DNA of 6,835 nucleotides from an uncultured Anaerolineales bacterium (GCA_938008865.1 CALLJA010000502.1:1-6835), one strand, 5' to 3'; shown: positions 1-6,134, numbered from the stretch's first letter. Notes: generated by a model not told the origin, from the sequence alone. A program made the numbers and translations.

Positions 1-746
1 GCCCGAATCTGGTCCTCGCTCATGCCCTCGACGATGGGACGGTCGGTCTGCTCGACCAGGTGTTCCTTGCCGTGGAAGTCGATCATGTGGCCCGACTTGG
101 CGGCCTTGGTCTCGAGGTAGAAACGGTTGTGGTCGTTGCTCGGCATGACATGCGGAATGCGGCCCGTGATCTGGATGCCGTGCTCGGTGAGCTGCTCCAT
201 TTTCTTGGGGTTGTTGGTGATGAGCTTGATCGAGCCGACCTTGAGCGACATGAGCATGTGCGCGGCCACAGCGTAGTCGCGCTCGTCGTCGCGGAAGCCC
301 AGCGCCAGGTTGGCCTGGACGGTGTCGAGGCCCTGGTCCTGCAGACTGTAGGCGCGGATCTTGTTGATCAGCCCGATGCCGCGGCCTTCCTGGCGTAGGT
401 AGAGCACGATGCCCTTGTCCATCTGGCCGATCATCTTGAGTGCGGCTTCGAGCTGGTCGCGGCAATCGCAGCGCAGCGAGCCGACCACGTCGCCCGTCAG
501 ACACTCGGAGTGCAGGCGCACGGGCACGTCCTCGGCGCCGAGGATCTCGCCCTTGATGATGGCAACGTGTTCCTTCTCGTCGCGGTTGTTCCAGAAGGCC
601 ACGATGTGGAAATCGCCGAAGCGCGAGGGCAGTTCGGCGATGGCCTCGATGCGGACGCAGACCTTATCCTTGCCCACGCCTTCGCACTCGTGGCAGCAGT
701 TCTCGTCCAGCAGCAGTTCAATCTGTTCGTGCGTGAATGTGGTCAT
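1..746 (-). CDS. ribA: GTP cyclohydrolase II, 3' end beyond left edge
   Basis: This enzyme opens the imidazole ring of GTP, releasing formate and pyrophosphate, and so commits GTP to riboflavin synthesis in the cytoplasm. Of the protein, 248 complete codons are visible, in frame without a break. The zinc site is seen as HSECLTGDVVGSLRCDC, with Cys82, Cys93 and Cys95 matching Cys54/65/67 of the E. coli enzyme. YLRQEGRGIGL (116-126), Tyr133 (E. coli Tyr105), Arg156 (E. coli Arg128) and LITNNPKK (175-182) follow. The ATG is preceded by AGGAGA at 751-756, a good Shine-Dalgarno, which fixes the start. The gene lies 33 bases after the reductase gene and is probably cotranscribed with it. Two things are odd. 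About 28 residues precede the usual start and hold Cys17, Cys18, Cys21 and Cys30. The reading frame also continues at least 24 residues past GHMIDF, where the roughly 196-residue E. coli protein ends. No DHBP synthase (RibB) domain is fused at the N-terminus. Family identity is certain; the roles of the extensions are unknown. Confidence 0.97.
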   Translation of the reverse strand, partial: MTTFTHEQIELLLDENCCHECEGVGKDKVCVRIEAIAELPSRFGDFHIVAFWNNRDEKEHVAIIKGEILGAEDVPVRLHSECLTGDVVGSLRCDCRDQLEAALKMIGQMDKGIVLYLRQEGRGIGLINKIRAYSLQDQGLDTVQANLALGFRDDERDYAVAAHMLMSLKVGSIKLITNNPKKMEQLTEHGIQITGRIPHVMPSNDHNRFYLETKAAKSGHMIDFHGKEHLVEQTDRPIVEGMSEDQIR

Positions 747-779
747 GTTCTCTCCTGTGGGGTGGGATGCCGTCCCGCC

Positions 780-1457
780 CTACACTCTATAATGGATCAA
801 AACCCCGCCGTCTTCATGGGACTCGACGCCGACCAGCTTCAACGGGATGGCATCGCCACGGACCAGGCCCGAGCCTGCCACCGATGTCGGGGCGGATTCG
901 CCCCCGAAGAGCATCGGCGCGATGTACATGGTCAGTTCGTCCACCAGCCCCAGGCGGAGCAACTCGAAGTTGAGCGTGCCGCCGCCTTCCACCATCAGGC
1001 GCTGAACGCCGAGGTTGTGCAATGTGTCCAAGGCTTGCGTCAGGTCCACGCGCGCGGCGTCATGGACGTACATCTCCGCGCCGCGGGATCGCAGGGTTTC
1101 GATCTGGGTCTTGGACGTCTGCGCCGTGGTAAATATTACCACCCGCGCGGGACCTGCGTTGAGAAAATCGCCCTCGGGATTCAGGTCCGCGCGGGTGACG
1201 ATGCCAACCTTCATCGGGTTGGGACTCTGTCCACGGGCAACGCGCTCGGTGCGCAGGTCCTCGCGTTTGACCGTCAACTTGGGGTCCTCGCTCAGCAGGG
1301 TCTTCCCGCCGACCATGACCGCGTCCGCTTCGGCGCGCAGGCGCAGCACGCGCAACTTATCCTGCTCGGACGAGATGGCCGAGCCTTTGCGCTCGAAGGT
1401 GTCCATCTTGCCGTCGGCGCTGACGGCTACGTTGATGAAAACGTGGGGACGGTTCAT
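780..1457 (-). CDS. Stand-alone riboflavin-pathway reductase (RibD_C / DHFR-like fold)
   Basis: The 225-residue protein is a RibD C-terminal-domain reductase. Such enzymes use NAD(P)H to reduce the ribosyl group of the pyrimidine intermediate made after GTP cyclohydrolase II. Visible motifs are NVAVSADGKMD (9-19), SSEQD (29-33), AVMVGGKTLLSEDPKLTV (46-63) with the GG-T nucleotide-binding turn, MVEGGGTLNFELL (155-167) and LVDELTMYIAPMLFGG (171-186). The whole length is one reductase domain. The zinc-binding deaminase domain of bacterial bifunctional RibD is absent, so the layout resembles archaeal and fungal (RIB7-type) reductases that act before deamination. The ATG has GAGAGG at 1464-1469, six bases upstream. 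It sits directly before ribA in the same direction, which supports a riboflavin role over the less specific 'dihydrofolate reductase family' label. Which intermediate it prefers (aminated or deaminated) cannot be read from sequence. Two hairpins lie just upstream of its ribosome binding site. No FMN riboswitch is seen there. Confidence 0.9.
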   Translation of the reverse strand: MNRPHVFINVAVSADGKMDTFERKGSAISSEQDKLRVLRLRAEADAVMVGGKTLLSEDPKLTVKREDLRTERVARGQSPNPMKVGIVTRADLNPEGDFLNAGPARVVIFTTAQTSKTQIETLRSRGAEMYVHDAARVDLTQALDTLHNLGVQRLMVEGGGTLNFELLRLGLVDELTMYIAPMLFGGESAPTSVAGSGLVRGDAIPLKLVGVESHEDGGVLIHYRV

Positions 1458-1473
1458 AAGATGCCTCTCATGG

Positions 1474-1498
1474 AGTCCAGAAGTTCTACTTCTGGACT
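1474..1498. repeat. Perfect 10-bp hairpin, first of a tandem pair
   Basis: Left arm AGTCCAGAAG (1474-1483), loop TTCTA (1484-1488), right arm CTTCTGGACT (1489-1498); all ten pairs are perfect. It lies between the epoxide hydrolase and reductase genes, ending five bases before the reductase ribosome binding site (in minus-strand direction). No T tract follows it in either direction, so it is not a typical terminator. It could be a transcript-stabilising or attenuating stem, or a unit of a dispersed short palindromic repeat family. Its central 11 bases, AAGTTCTACTT, are the exact reverse complement of the centre of the neighbouring hairpin. Confidence 0.85.
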
Positions 1499-1503
1499 GT
1501 TAA

Positions 1504-1530
1504 AACTCCGCAAGTAGAACTTGCGGAGTT
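1504..1530. repeat. Perfect 11-bp hairpin, second of the pair; weak terminator candidate
   Basis: Left arm AACTCCGCAAG (1504-1514), loop TAGAA (1515-1519), right arm CTTGCGGAGTT (1520-1530); all eleven pairs are perfect. Read on the minus strand it begins 13 bases after the epoxide hydrolase stop codon and is followed by TTTTAAC, where two of the four Ts belong to the stem. It may therefore act as a weak rho-independent terminator of that gene. Its partner hairpin is only five bases away and shares the inverted core, which favours a repeat-derived origin. Confidence 0.8.
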
Positions 1531-1543
1531 CGTTTGGGGGTGC

Positions 1544-2398
1544 CTACTTGAAGAACTCGATCATCAACTGGCTGACCTCCGCCGCGCGGTCGTGCTGCAC
1601 CCAGTGGGTGGCATCCTCGAAGAAGACCAGTTTGCCGTCGTCGCAGTAGTCGATGCTGGGACGGGCCATCCAATCGGCCAGGGCTACGTCCTGCGTCCCC
1701 CATAGCATCAACGTGGGAATCCGCACGCGCGGACTCTCGGGCATGTCGGGCGGGTGGCGCAGGATGGCGCGATACCAGTTGACCATGCCCGTCAACGCGC
1801 CAGGCTGGCCCCAGGCTTTTTGGTACTCGGCCAGGTCGGCGGCGCTGAATGTATCGGCGTGGCCGCTGGCGCGCAGCAGGTTCGTCAGGCCGGCGCAGTC
1901 GCGCGCGCCGAGCGTCGCTTCGGGGATGCGCGGCAATTGGAAGAAGCCGATGTACCACGATTTGAGCATCTGGCGCGGATCGCGGCGCACCGTATCAGAC
2001 ATGACCCTGGGGTGCGGCACATTCAGGATGACCAGCTTGTGGAACCGTTCCGCGCGGACGATGGCCAGGGTCCACGCCACGGCAGCACCCCAGTCGTGGC
2101 CCGCGAGGTAGGCCTTTTCATGGCCAAGCGCATCGAGCAGGCCCGTGATGTCGGCGGTCAGCTCAGCCAGCGAGTAGGCCCTCACACCAGGCGGCTTGTC
2201 GCTCAGGTTGTATCCGCGCTGGTCAGGGACGATCACGCGCAAGCCCGCTTCCGCCAGGACGGTCATCTGTTTCTTCCACCCGTACCAAAACTCGGGGAAG
2301 CCGTGCAGCAACACGACGGGCTTGCCGTCCTGCGGTCCCGCCTGCATGACGTGCAGGCGGATGCCGTTGGTCTGGATCCATGATTCTTCGATGTTCAT
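1544..2398 (-). CDS. Alpha/beta-hydrolase, epoxide hydrolase type
   Basis: The 284-residue protein has the residue set of the soluble epoxide hydrolase family, which adds water to epoxides through an ester intermediate. Seen in order: oxyanion motif HGFPEFWYGW (32-41), DQRGYNLSDKP (59-69), nucleophile Asp102 in GHDWG, lid tyrosine Tyr149 in WYIGFFQLP, second lid tyrosine Tyr209 in NWYRA, charge-relay Asp237 in WGTQD and His265 in ATHWVQHD. The tyrosine pair argues for epoxide hydrolase over haloalkane or haloacetate dehalogenase; the natural substrate is unknown. There is no signal peptide, so it is probably cytoplasmic. I chose the ATG at 2398 because family similarity begins right after it. 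A GTG at 2452 would add 18 unconserved residues. Only a weak purine-rich GAGA stretch precedes the ATG. It is separated from the peptidase gene upstream by 115 bases and from the reductase by 86 bases holding two hairpins. No functional link to riboflavin synthesis is known to me. Confidence 0.88.
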   Translation of the reverse strand: MNIEESWIQTNGIRLHVMQAGPQDGKPVVLLHGFPEFWYGWKKQMTVLAEAGLRVIVPDQRGYNLSDKPPGVRAYSLAELTADITGLLDALGHEKAYLAGHDWGAAVAWTLAIVRAERFHKLVILNVPHPRVMSDTVRRDPRQMLKSWYIGFFQLPRIPEATLGARDCAGLTNLLRASGHADTFSAADLAEYQKAWGQPGALTGMVNWYRAILRHPPDMPESPRVRIPTLMLWGTQDVALADWMARPSIDYCDDGKLVFFEDATHWVQHDRAAEVSQLMIEFFK

Positions 2399-2513
2399 CT
2401 TTTCTCTTTTGATGGTAACGCGCGGATTTTGGCAGCCTACCGAGTCATCCACTTCAGAACTGTTCCGCCCTTCGATTACACTCGGCTGTCACCTGGCTCC
2501 GCCCGGGGGAAAC

Positions 2514-4097
2514 TCAATACGATCCCTGGAAATAGGCGTCGATCAAGTCTTCGATGTTGGCGTCTGTGTTTTGGCGCAGGGTGGCGAAAAAATCGTACGC
2601 GCTGGTGCGTCCACGCGCGTGGCGCGAAACGTAATCGCGCAGGAAGCGGTAGAACGCGTCATCGCCCATGCGTATGTTCAGGTCGTAGAGGAAGTTCGCG
2701 CCGTTGAGATACGTGGCGTTGACGTAGGAGCGGAAAGCCGTGTGCTGGTAGATGGACGTATCTACCCAGCCGCTCGGGCCATAGTAGTTCACACGGAAGT
2801 TCCACCACCAGTCATTGTAACTGGGAAAATTGTAGGCGTAGAACGTGTTCTCGCTATAGGTCGCCAGGGCCTCGTCCAGCCAGGGTTCCATGGCCTGGTC
2901 GCTGCCGACGAGGCCGAACCACCAGTTGTGGGCGATCTCATGCACACCGATGCTGATCAGGTTGCTCTTGGCCGAACCGCCGTACTCGGCGTAGAACTTG
3001 GTAGCCAGGAAGACCAGCCCATCGAACTCCTGCCCGTCGGGGACGTCGGTCTGGACCACGCTCAGGCTGTCATACGGATACTGTCCGAACTTGGCATTGA
3101 ACAATCCCACCGCCTGGACAGCCGCCTGCAACATGCCTTCGCCCGCGCCTTCGAGGCCCTCGAAGTAATAGGTGCGGATCTTGACCGTCCCGACGGCTGA
3201 TTCCGATATGAGGTAGCGGTCGCTGGCCGAGAAGACGATCGTGCGCGCGCCGTACATGCGGTAGCGCGTCCATTCGCCGTTGGCCTCGGGTGGGGCGCTG
3301 GCCGCGATGACGATGGACGGATCCGTGACCTTGAGGTTGACCTCGAAGTCAGAGGCGTCGTACACGAGATGCTCGCCGAAGGACCACGCGTCGTGCAGGA
3401 TCCATCCGCCGCTGTACGGCACAATGAACGGATACCAGTCTGTCAGGTTGACCTGGTAGCCGAGGTAACCGAATGTGCCGTCATAACTCTTGGGCGGGAT
3501 CGCCAGGGAGAAAGTCAAATGAAGTGTGGTGGCCGCGCCCGCCGCAAGCGGCTGGTTCAGGGCCAGGGTCAAGCGTTCGCCGCCGAGGCTGTAGCTGGTC
3601 AGGGCCGCGCCATCCTGTTCGAGGGCGTTGAGCGTGAAAGCGCCCGTCCACAGGTTGGGCGGCACGGCCATGACGATCTCGCTCAGGGTCGCGCCCGTGT
3701 TGTTGTAATAGCGGACCGTCTCGTCGGCGCTGAGAGTCCGCGCTGCGTAGTCGAAGTTGACGTAGAACAGGTACTGCGTGCGATTGCCCGCAGACGGCTG
3801 CGACGTGGCGGGCGGGACGGTCGGCGGGATGGGCAGGGGGGTGTCGGTGGCCGTCGGCGGGAGCGGCGTGAAGGTCCACGTGGGGGTGGGGCTGGGTGGC
3901 GGCGTGAAGGTGTAGGTCGGGACGGGCGAGTTCGCGAGGGGCTGGAACGGCGTGGGGGTGGCGGTCGCATTCGGGTCCACGGTCACCAGGCTGAGGGGCG
4001 GGGCTGCGGGGATTCCCGCTATGGGCAGGCAGCCCGCCAACAGGGTCAGCAGGAGCAGACCGATCGTGATTCGAAATGCGTACGACCGCGATGTCAT
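2514..4097 (-). CDS. M1-type metallopeptidase lipoprotein (paralogue B)
   Basis: This 527-residue protein is a probable lipid-anchored zinc peptidase outside the cytoplasmic membrane. A hydrophobic segment ends in the lipobox LLAGC, with Cys23 as the lipidated residue. A Pro/Thr/Ser-rich stalk follows (about 41-104), then a beta-rich region of the M1 N-terminal kind (about 107-310) and the thermolysin-like catalytic region. Zinc ligands are His386 and His390 in HEIAHNWWF and Glu409 in WLDEALATYSE, with Glu387 as catalytic base; the spacing is HEXXH-X18-E. Tyr458 and Tyr463 are five apart, like Tyr378/Tyr383 of LTA4 hydrolase. The usual GxMEN substrate motif is replaced by GQEFDG (355-360), so amino-terminal specificity is uncertain. 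The chain ends soon after the catalytic region, without the large helical C-terminal domain of classical aminopeptidases. It starts one base after the stop of its paralogue (TGA-T-ATG) with no visible Shine-Dalgarno, which suggests coupled translation. The substrate is unknown. Confidence 0.9.
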   Translation of the reverse strand: MTSRSYAFRITIGLLLLTLLAGCLPIAGIPAAPPLSLVTVDPNATATPTPFQPLANSPVPTYTFTPPPSPTPTWTFTPLPPTATDTPLPIPPTVPPATSQPSAGNRTQYLFYVNFDYAARTLSADETVRYYNNTGATLSEIVMAVPPNLWTGAFTLNALEQDGAALTSYSLGGERLTLALNQPLAAGAATTLHLTFSLAIPPKSYDGTFGYLGYQVNLTDWYPFIVPYSGGWILHDAWSFGEHLVYDASDFEVNLKVTDPSIVIAASAPPEANGEWTRYRMYGARTIVFSASDRYLISESAVGTVKIRTYYFEGLEGAGEGMLQAAVQAVGLFNAKFGQYPYDSLSVVQTDVPDGQEFDGLVFLATKFYAEYGGSAKSNLISIGVHEIAHNWWFGLVGSDQAMEPWLDEALATYSENTFYAYNFPSYNDWWWNFRVNYYGPSGWVDTSIYQHTAFRSYVNATYLNGANFLYDLNIRMGDDAFYRFLRDYVSRHARGRTSAYDFFATLRQNTDANIEDLIDAYFQGSY

Positions 4098-4098
4098 A

Positions 4099-5580
4099 TC
4101 AGTAGACGTTTTGGAAATACTGGCGGATCAGGTCGGAGATGTCGGCGCTGGTATGCGTCCGCAGGATGCGGAAGAAATCCTCGGGGGTGGCGATCCCACC
4201 GCGCTTTTGCTGGAAGTAGTCCTGCAGGAAGGCGAAGAAGGCCTCGTCGCCGATGCGGACGCGCAGGTCTTCGAGAAAGTGCGCGCCGCGGAAGTAGACC
4301 GAGTTCGTATACGGGCGGAAGCCGCCGCCTTCATACACGGGGACATCCACGAACCCCTGCGGGTTATAGAAGTCGATGCGGTAGGCCCACCACCATGGCA
4401 CGGCGTCTGGCGAGATGCTTTCGTAGTAGAGACGTTCGGAATAGGTGGCCAATGACTCGTCCAGCCAGGGCTGCAGCGCTTGGTCATTGGCGACCTGCTC
4501 GAACCACCACTGGTGGGCGGTCTCGTGCGCGGCTACGAACACCAAATAATTTTGGAGTGTGTTGTCGTACAGATTGTAGAAGTCGCGGCTGAGATAGTAC
4601 AGCGCGGAATACTCCATGCCGTCGTTGAAGTCGCCCATCACCGCCGAAAGGCTCTGGTGCGGATACGGCCCGTAGCGCTGACTGTAGATCTGCATCGACT
4701 GGACCGTGGTGAGCAGGGCCGCCTGCCCGCCGCCGTCATAGCCGGGGAAAAAATAACTGGAAACGGTCACATCCCCGACCTGCTGGGTGGCGACCTTGAA
4801 CTCGCGGCTCATCGAGAAAACGAACGCGCGTCCCGCCGTGAGGGTGTAGCGGGTCGAGTCGCTGTTGGGCTGCTGCGCTCCGCTGGAAGCCACCACGGGC
4901 GGATTGGTGTTAGAGAACCTGAGGTTGACCTCGTAATCCATCGCTTCATACACGAGATGCTCGCCGTAATACCACGGGTCGTGCAGCACCCAGTCGCTGT
5001 TGATATACGGGACCACGAACGGGTACCAGTTCGTCAGGTTGGTCTGCGCCTGGGTGTACCCGAAGATGCGCGGACGCGAGACGCTCGGGTCTTCCTGCTC
5101 GGCATACGGCAGAGACAGCGTGTACTGGATTGAAAGCCCCGCCATTTTTTCGGGAGCGAGCGGGGCGGGCAGCGGCAGGTCCAGGCGTTGACCGTTGAGC
5201 GTGTAATTTGTGACGGGAGTCCCGTCCACGCTGACGGCGATCAGGGTGAAGCAATCCGCCCACAGGTTGGGGACGACCGCCAGCACGAGACTCGTCAACG
5301 GTCCACCGGTGTGATTGGGGTAGATGATGCCCTCGTCCACGCTCAGGGTGTGGGCGTCATAGTCCATCATCACGTTCAGCGTGTACGCCGCTCGCGCAAT
5401 GGCGGGAACCAAGGTGGCCGTGGGAGTCACCGTTGGCAGGGGCGTGAAGGTCGACAGGGGAGTCAGCGTCGCTGGCGGAGTTGGGGTGGGCGAGGGCGGC
5501 GCGGAAAAGGTGGAACACGAGGCCAGAAGTGAAAGAAGAAGGAGGGAAAGAAGGGCGAAGGCGGAAATATGTTTGGACAT
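4099..5580 (-). CDS. M1-type metallopeptidase lipoprotein (paralogue A)
   Basis: The 493-residue protein is homologous over its whole length to the gene that follows it. It carries a signal peptide with lipobox LLASC (Cys22 lipidated) and a Pro/Thr-rich stalk (about 28-60). A beta-rich N-terminal domain then leads to a gluzincin catalytic region. Zinc ligands are His352 and His356 in HETAHQWWF and Glu375 in WLDESLATYSE (HEXXH-X18-E), with Glu353 as general base. Tyr424 and Tyr429 have the spacing of the catalytic tyrosines of the M1 family. GMEYSA (321-326) stands where GxMEN lies in aminopeptidases, closer to the classical motif than in its neighbour. It ends shortly after the catalytic region and lacks the long helical C-terminal domain. 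The ATG has no Shine-Dalgarno; a TAAAAT element ends six bases before it, so a leaderless transcript is possible. A terminator for the upstream gene lies just before it, so the pair is likely its own operon. It probably degrades external peptides; the actual substrate is unknown. Confidence 0.9.
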   Translation of the reverse strand: MSKHISAFALLSLLLLSLLASCSTFSAPPSPTPTPPATLTPLSTFTPLPTVTPTATLVPAIARAAYTLNVMMDYDAHTLSVDEGIIYPNHTGGPLTSLVLAVVPNLWADCFTLIAVSVDGTPVTNYTLNGQRLDLPLPAPLAPEKMAGLSIQYTLSLPYAEQEDPSVSRPRIFGYTQAQTNLTNWYPFVVPYINSDWVLHDPWYYGEHLVYEAMDYEVNLRFSNTNPPVVASSGAQQPNSDSTRYTLTAGRAFVFSMSREFKVATQQVGDVTVSSYFFPGYDGGGQAALLTTVQSMQIYSQRYGPYPHQSLSAVMGDFNDGMEYSALYYLSRDFYNLYDNTLQNYLVFVAAHETAHQWWFEQVANDQALQPWLDESLATYSERLYYESISPDAVPWWWAYRIDFYNPQGFVDVPVYEGGGFRPYTNSVYFRGAHFLEDLRVRIGDEAFFAFLQDYFQQKRGGIATPEDFFRILRTHTSADISDLIRQYFQNVY

Positions 5581-5586
5581 GGGACA

Positions 5587-5600
5587 ATTTTATCGTATTA
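5587..5600 (-). promoter_or_regulatory. Possible -10 region of the peptidase operon
   Basis: On the minus strand the AT-rich stretch TAATAC (5595-5600) and TAAAAT (5587-5592) lies between the terminator of the SRPBCC gene and the ATG at 5580. TAAAAT is followed by only six bases (TGTCCC) before the ATG, the spacing expected if transcription starts at the start codon itself. No recognisable -35 hexamer is present at 16-18 bases upstream, because that position falls inside the terminator stem. The call rests on one short AT-rich match in GC-rich surroundings. Confidence 0.35.
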
Positions 5601-5629
5601 AACAAAACCCGCGCCGGGAACGGCGCGGG
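5601..5629 (-). terminator. Rho-independent terminator of the SRPBCC gene
   Basis: Read on the minus strand, the stem CCCGCGCCG (5629-5621) pairs perfectly with CGGCGCGGG (5616-5608) around the loop TTCC. It is followed at once by TTTTGTT (5607-5601). The nine-pair GC stem and T-rich tail are the standard intrinsic terminator form. It begins 20 bases after the TAA stop of the SRPBCC gene and should separate it from the peptidase pair. There is no T tract on the plus side, so it works in one direction only. Confidence 0.9.
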
Positions 5630-5648
5630 GAAAAGGTTGAGCGGGGAA

Positions 5649-6092
5649 TTATCCTTCGATGGCCTTCTTCATCGTGGCCAGGGTAGCTTCGAAGGTGGCC
5701 GACATCTGCTTTTTCATCATGTCTTCCATGCCGGGCATGCTGGGCATTCCGGGGGGGACGAGAACGGTATCCAGTTGCAGAACCAATTTGGTCCCGCCGC
5801 CATCGGGTTCGATCAGGTAGGTATTGGTCACATCCGAGGCGGGCGGCGGGGCGAATGTCTTGACGCCGAACTTCTTGTTGGGCTCGAAGGCCACCACTTC
5901 GTTCATGGTCTCGATTGTGCGGCCCATCGTGGTGGTCTGGATCTTGTAGCGTGTGCCCACCTTGAGTGGCTCACTGACTTCGACGCCGGTGATGTACTGG
6001 CTCAGCTTCTTCTGGTTTTCGAGGTTGGTGAGGAACTCGAAGACGGCTTCGGCGGGTTTATTGATCTTGGTGGAAAACTCTAAAATGGTCAT
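5649..6092 (-). CDS. SRPBCC family protein (polyketide cyclase/dehydrase-like)
   Basis: The 147-residue protein has the START/Bet v 1-like (SRPBCC) pattern, a hydrophobic-cavity fold that binds small ligands or lipids. Seen are the opening FSTKINKPAEAVFEFLTNLEN (strand then helix, about 6-26), WxxY-like LSQYITGVE (30-38), the strand run VGTRYKIQTTTMGRTIETMN (45-64), VVAFEPNKKFGVKTF (66-80), TNTYLIEPDGGGTKLVLQLD (89-108) and a C-terminal helix from about 124 on. Its length is normal for a single-domain member. There is no signal peptide, so it should be cytoplasmic. The segment PPGMPSMPGMEDMMKKQM (113-130) is rich in methionine. The ATG has AGGAG at 6101-6105, eight bases upstream. It has its own probable promoter and a strong terminator, so it is likely monocistronic. 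The ligand and any enzymatic activity cannot be inferred; members range from cyclases to lipid carriers and proteins of unknown role. Confidence 0.9.
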   Translation of the reverse strand: MTILEFSTKINKPAEAVFEFLTNLENQKKLSQYITGVEVSEPLKVGTRYKIQTTTMGRTIETMNEVVAFEPNKKFGVKTFAPPPASDVTNTYLIEPDGGGTKLVLQLDTVLVPPGMPSMPGMEDMMKKQMSATFEATLATMKKAIEG

Positions 6093-6134
6093 GGGTTTGG
6101 CTCCTGTTTGAACTTTGGCGAAAGTGATATGTCC

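Noticed and set aside
788..793. TATAAT on the plus strand as a promoter
   Set aside because: It falls in the last codons of the reductase gene, has no -35 match at the right spacing, and no plus-strand gene follows.
510..1517. Long open frame on the plus strand (335 codons) opposite ribA and the reductase gene
   Set aside because: It lies antisense to two genes with clear family motifs, crosses their intergenic gap and shows no recognisable motif. High GC removes stops from the opposite strand.
1458..1543. FMN riboswitch upstream of the riboflavin genes
   Set aside because: The 86-base gap is mostly taken up by two simple hairpins and has no multi-helix junction or the conserved AGGG/GAxG-type blocks expected of an FMN aptamer.
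2399..2452. GTG start at 2452 that would lengthen the epoxide hydrolase by 18 residues
   Set aside because: The extra residues show no family similarity, there is no ribosome site before the GTG, and the family pattern begins right after the ATG at 2398.
2399..2513. Terminator or promoter in the gap between peptidase B and the epoxide hydrolase
   Set aside because: I found no stem followed by a T tract and no convincing -35/-10 pair; short GC-rich inverted matches such as CCCGGG are too small to call.
2196..3200. Open frame of 334 codons on the plus strand opposite the hydrolase and peptidase B genes
   Set aside because: It is antisense to conserved catalytic regions, has no recognisable domain, and reads through the intergenic gap.
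3369..4592. Open frame of 407 codons on the plus strand opposite the two peptidase genes
   Set aside because: Its translation is Arg/Gly-rich low-complexity sequence produced by the complement of the Pro/Thr stalk codons, and it spans the junction of two real genes. No ribosome site or family motif is seen.
3332..4966. Shared DNA stretches in the peptidase genes, such as TACACGAGATGCTCGCCG at 3361-3378 and 4949-4966, as a direct repeat element
   Set aside because: They encode the same conserved residues (GEHLVY) in the two paralogues and are explained by common descent of the genes.
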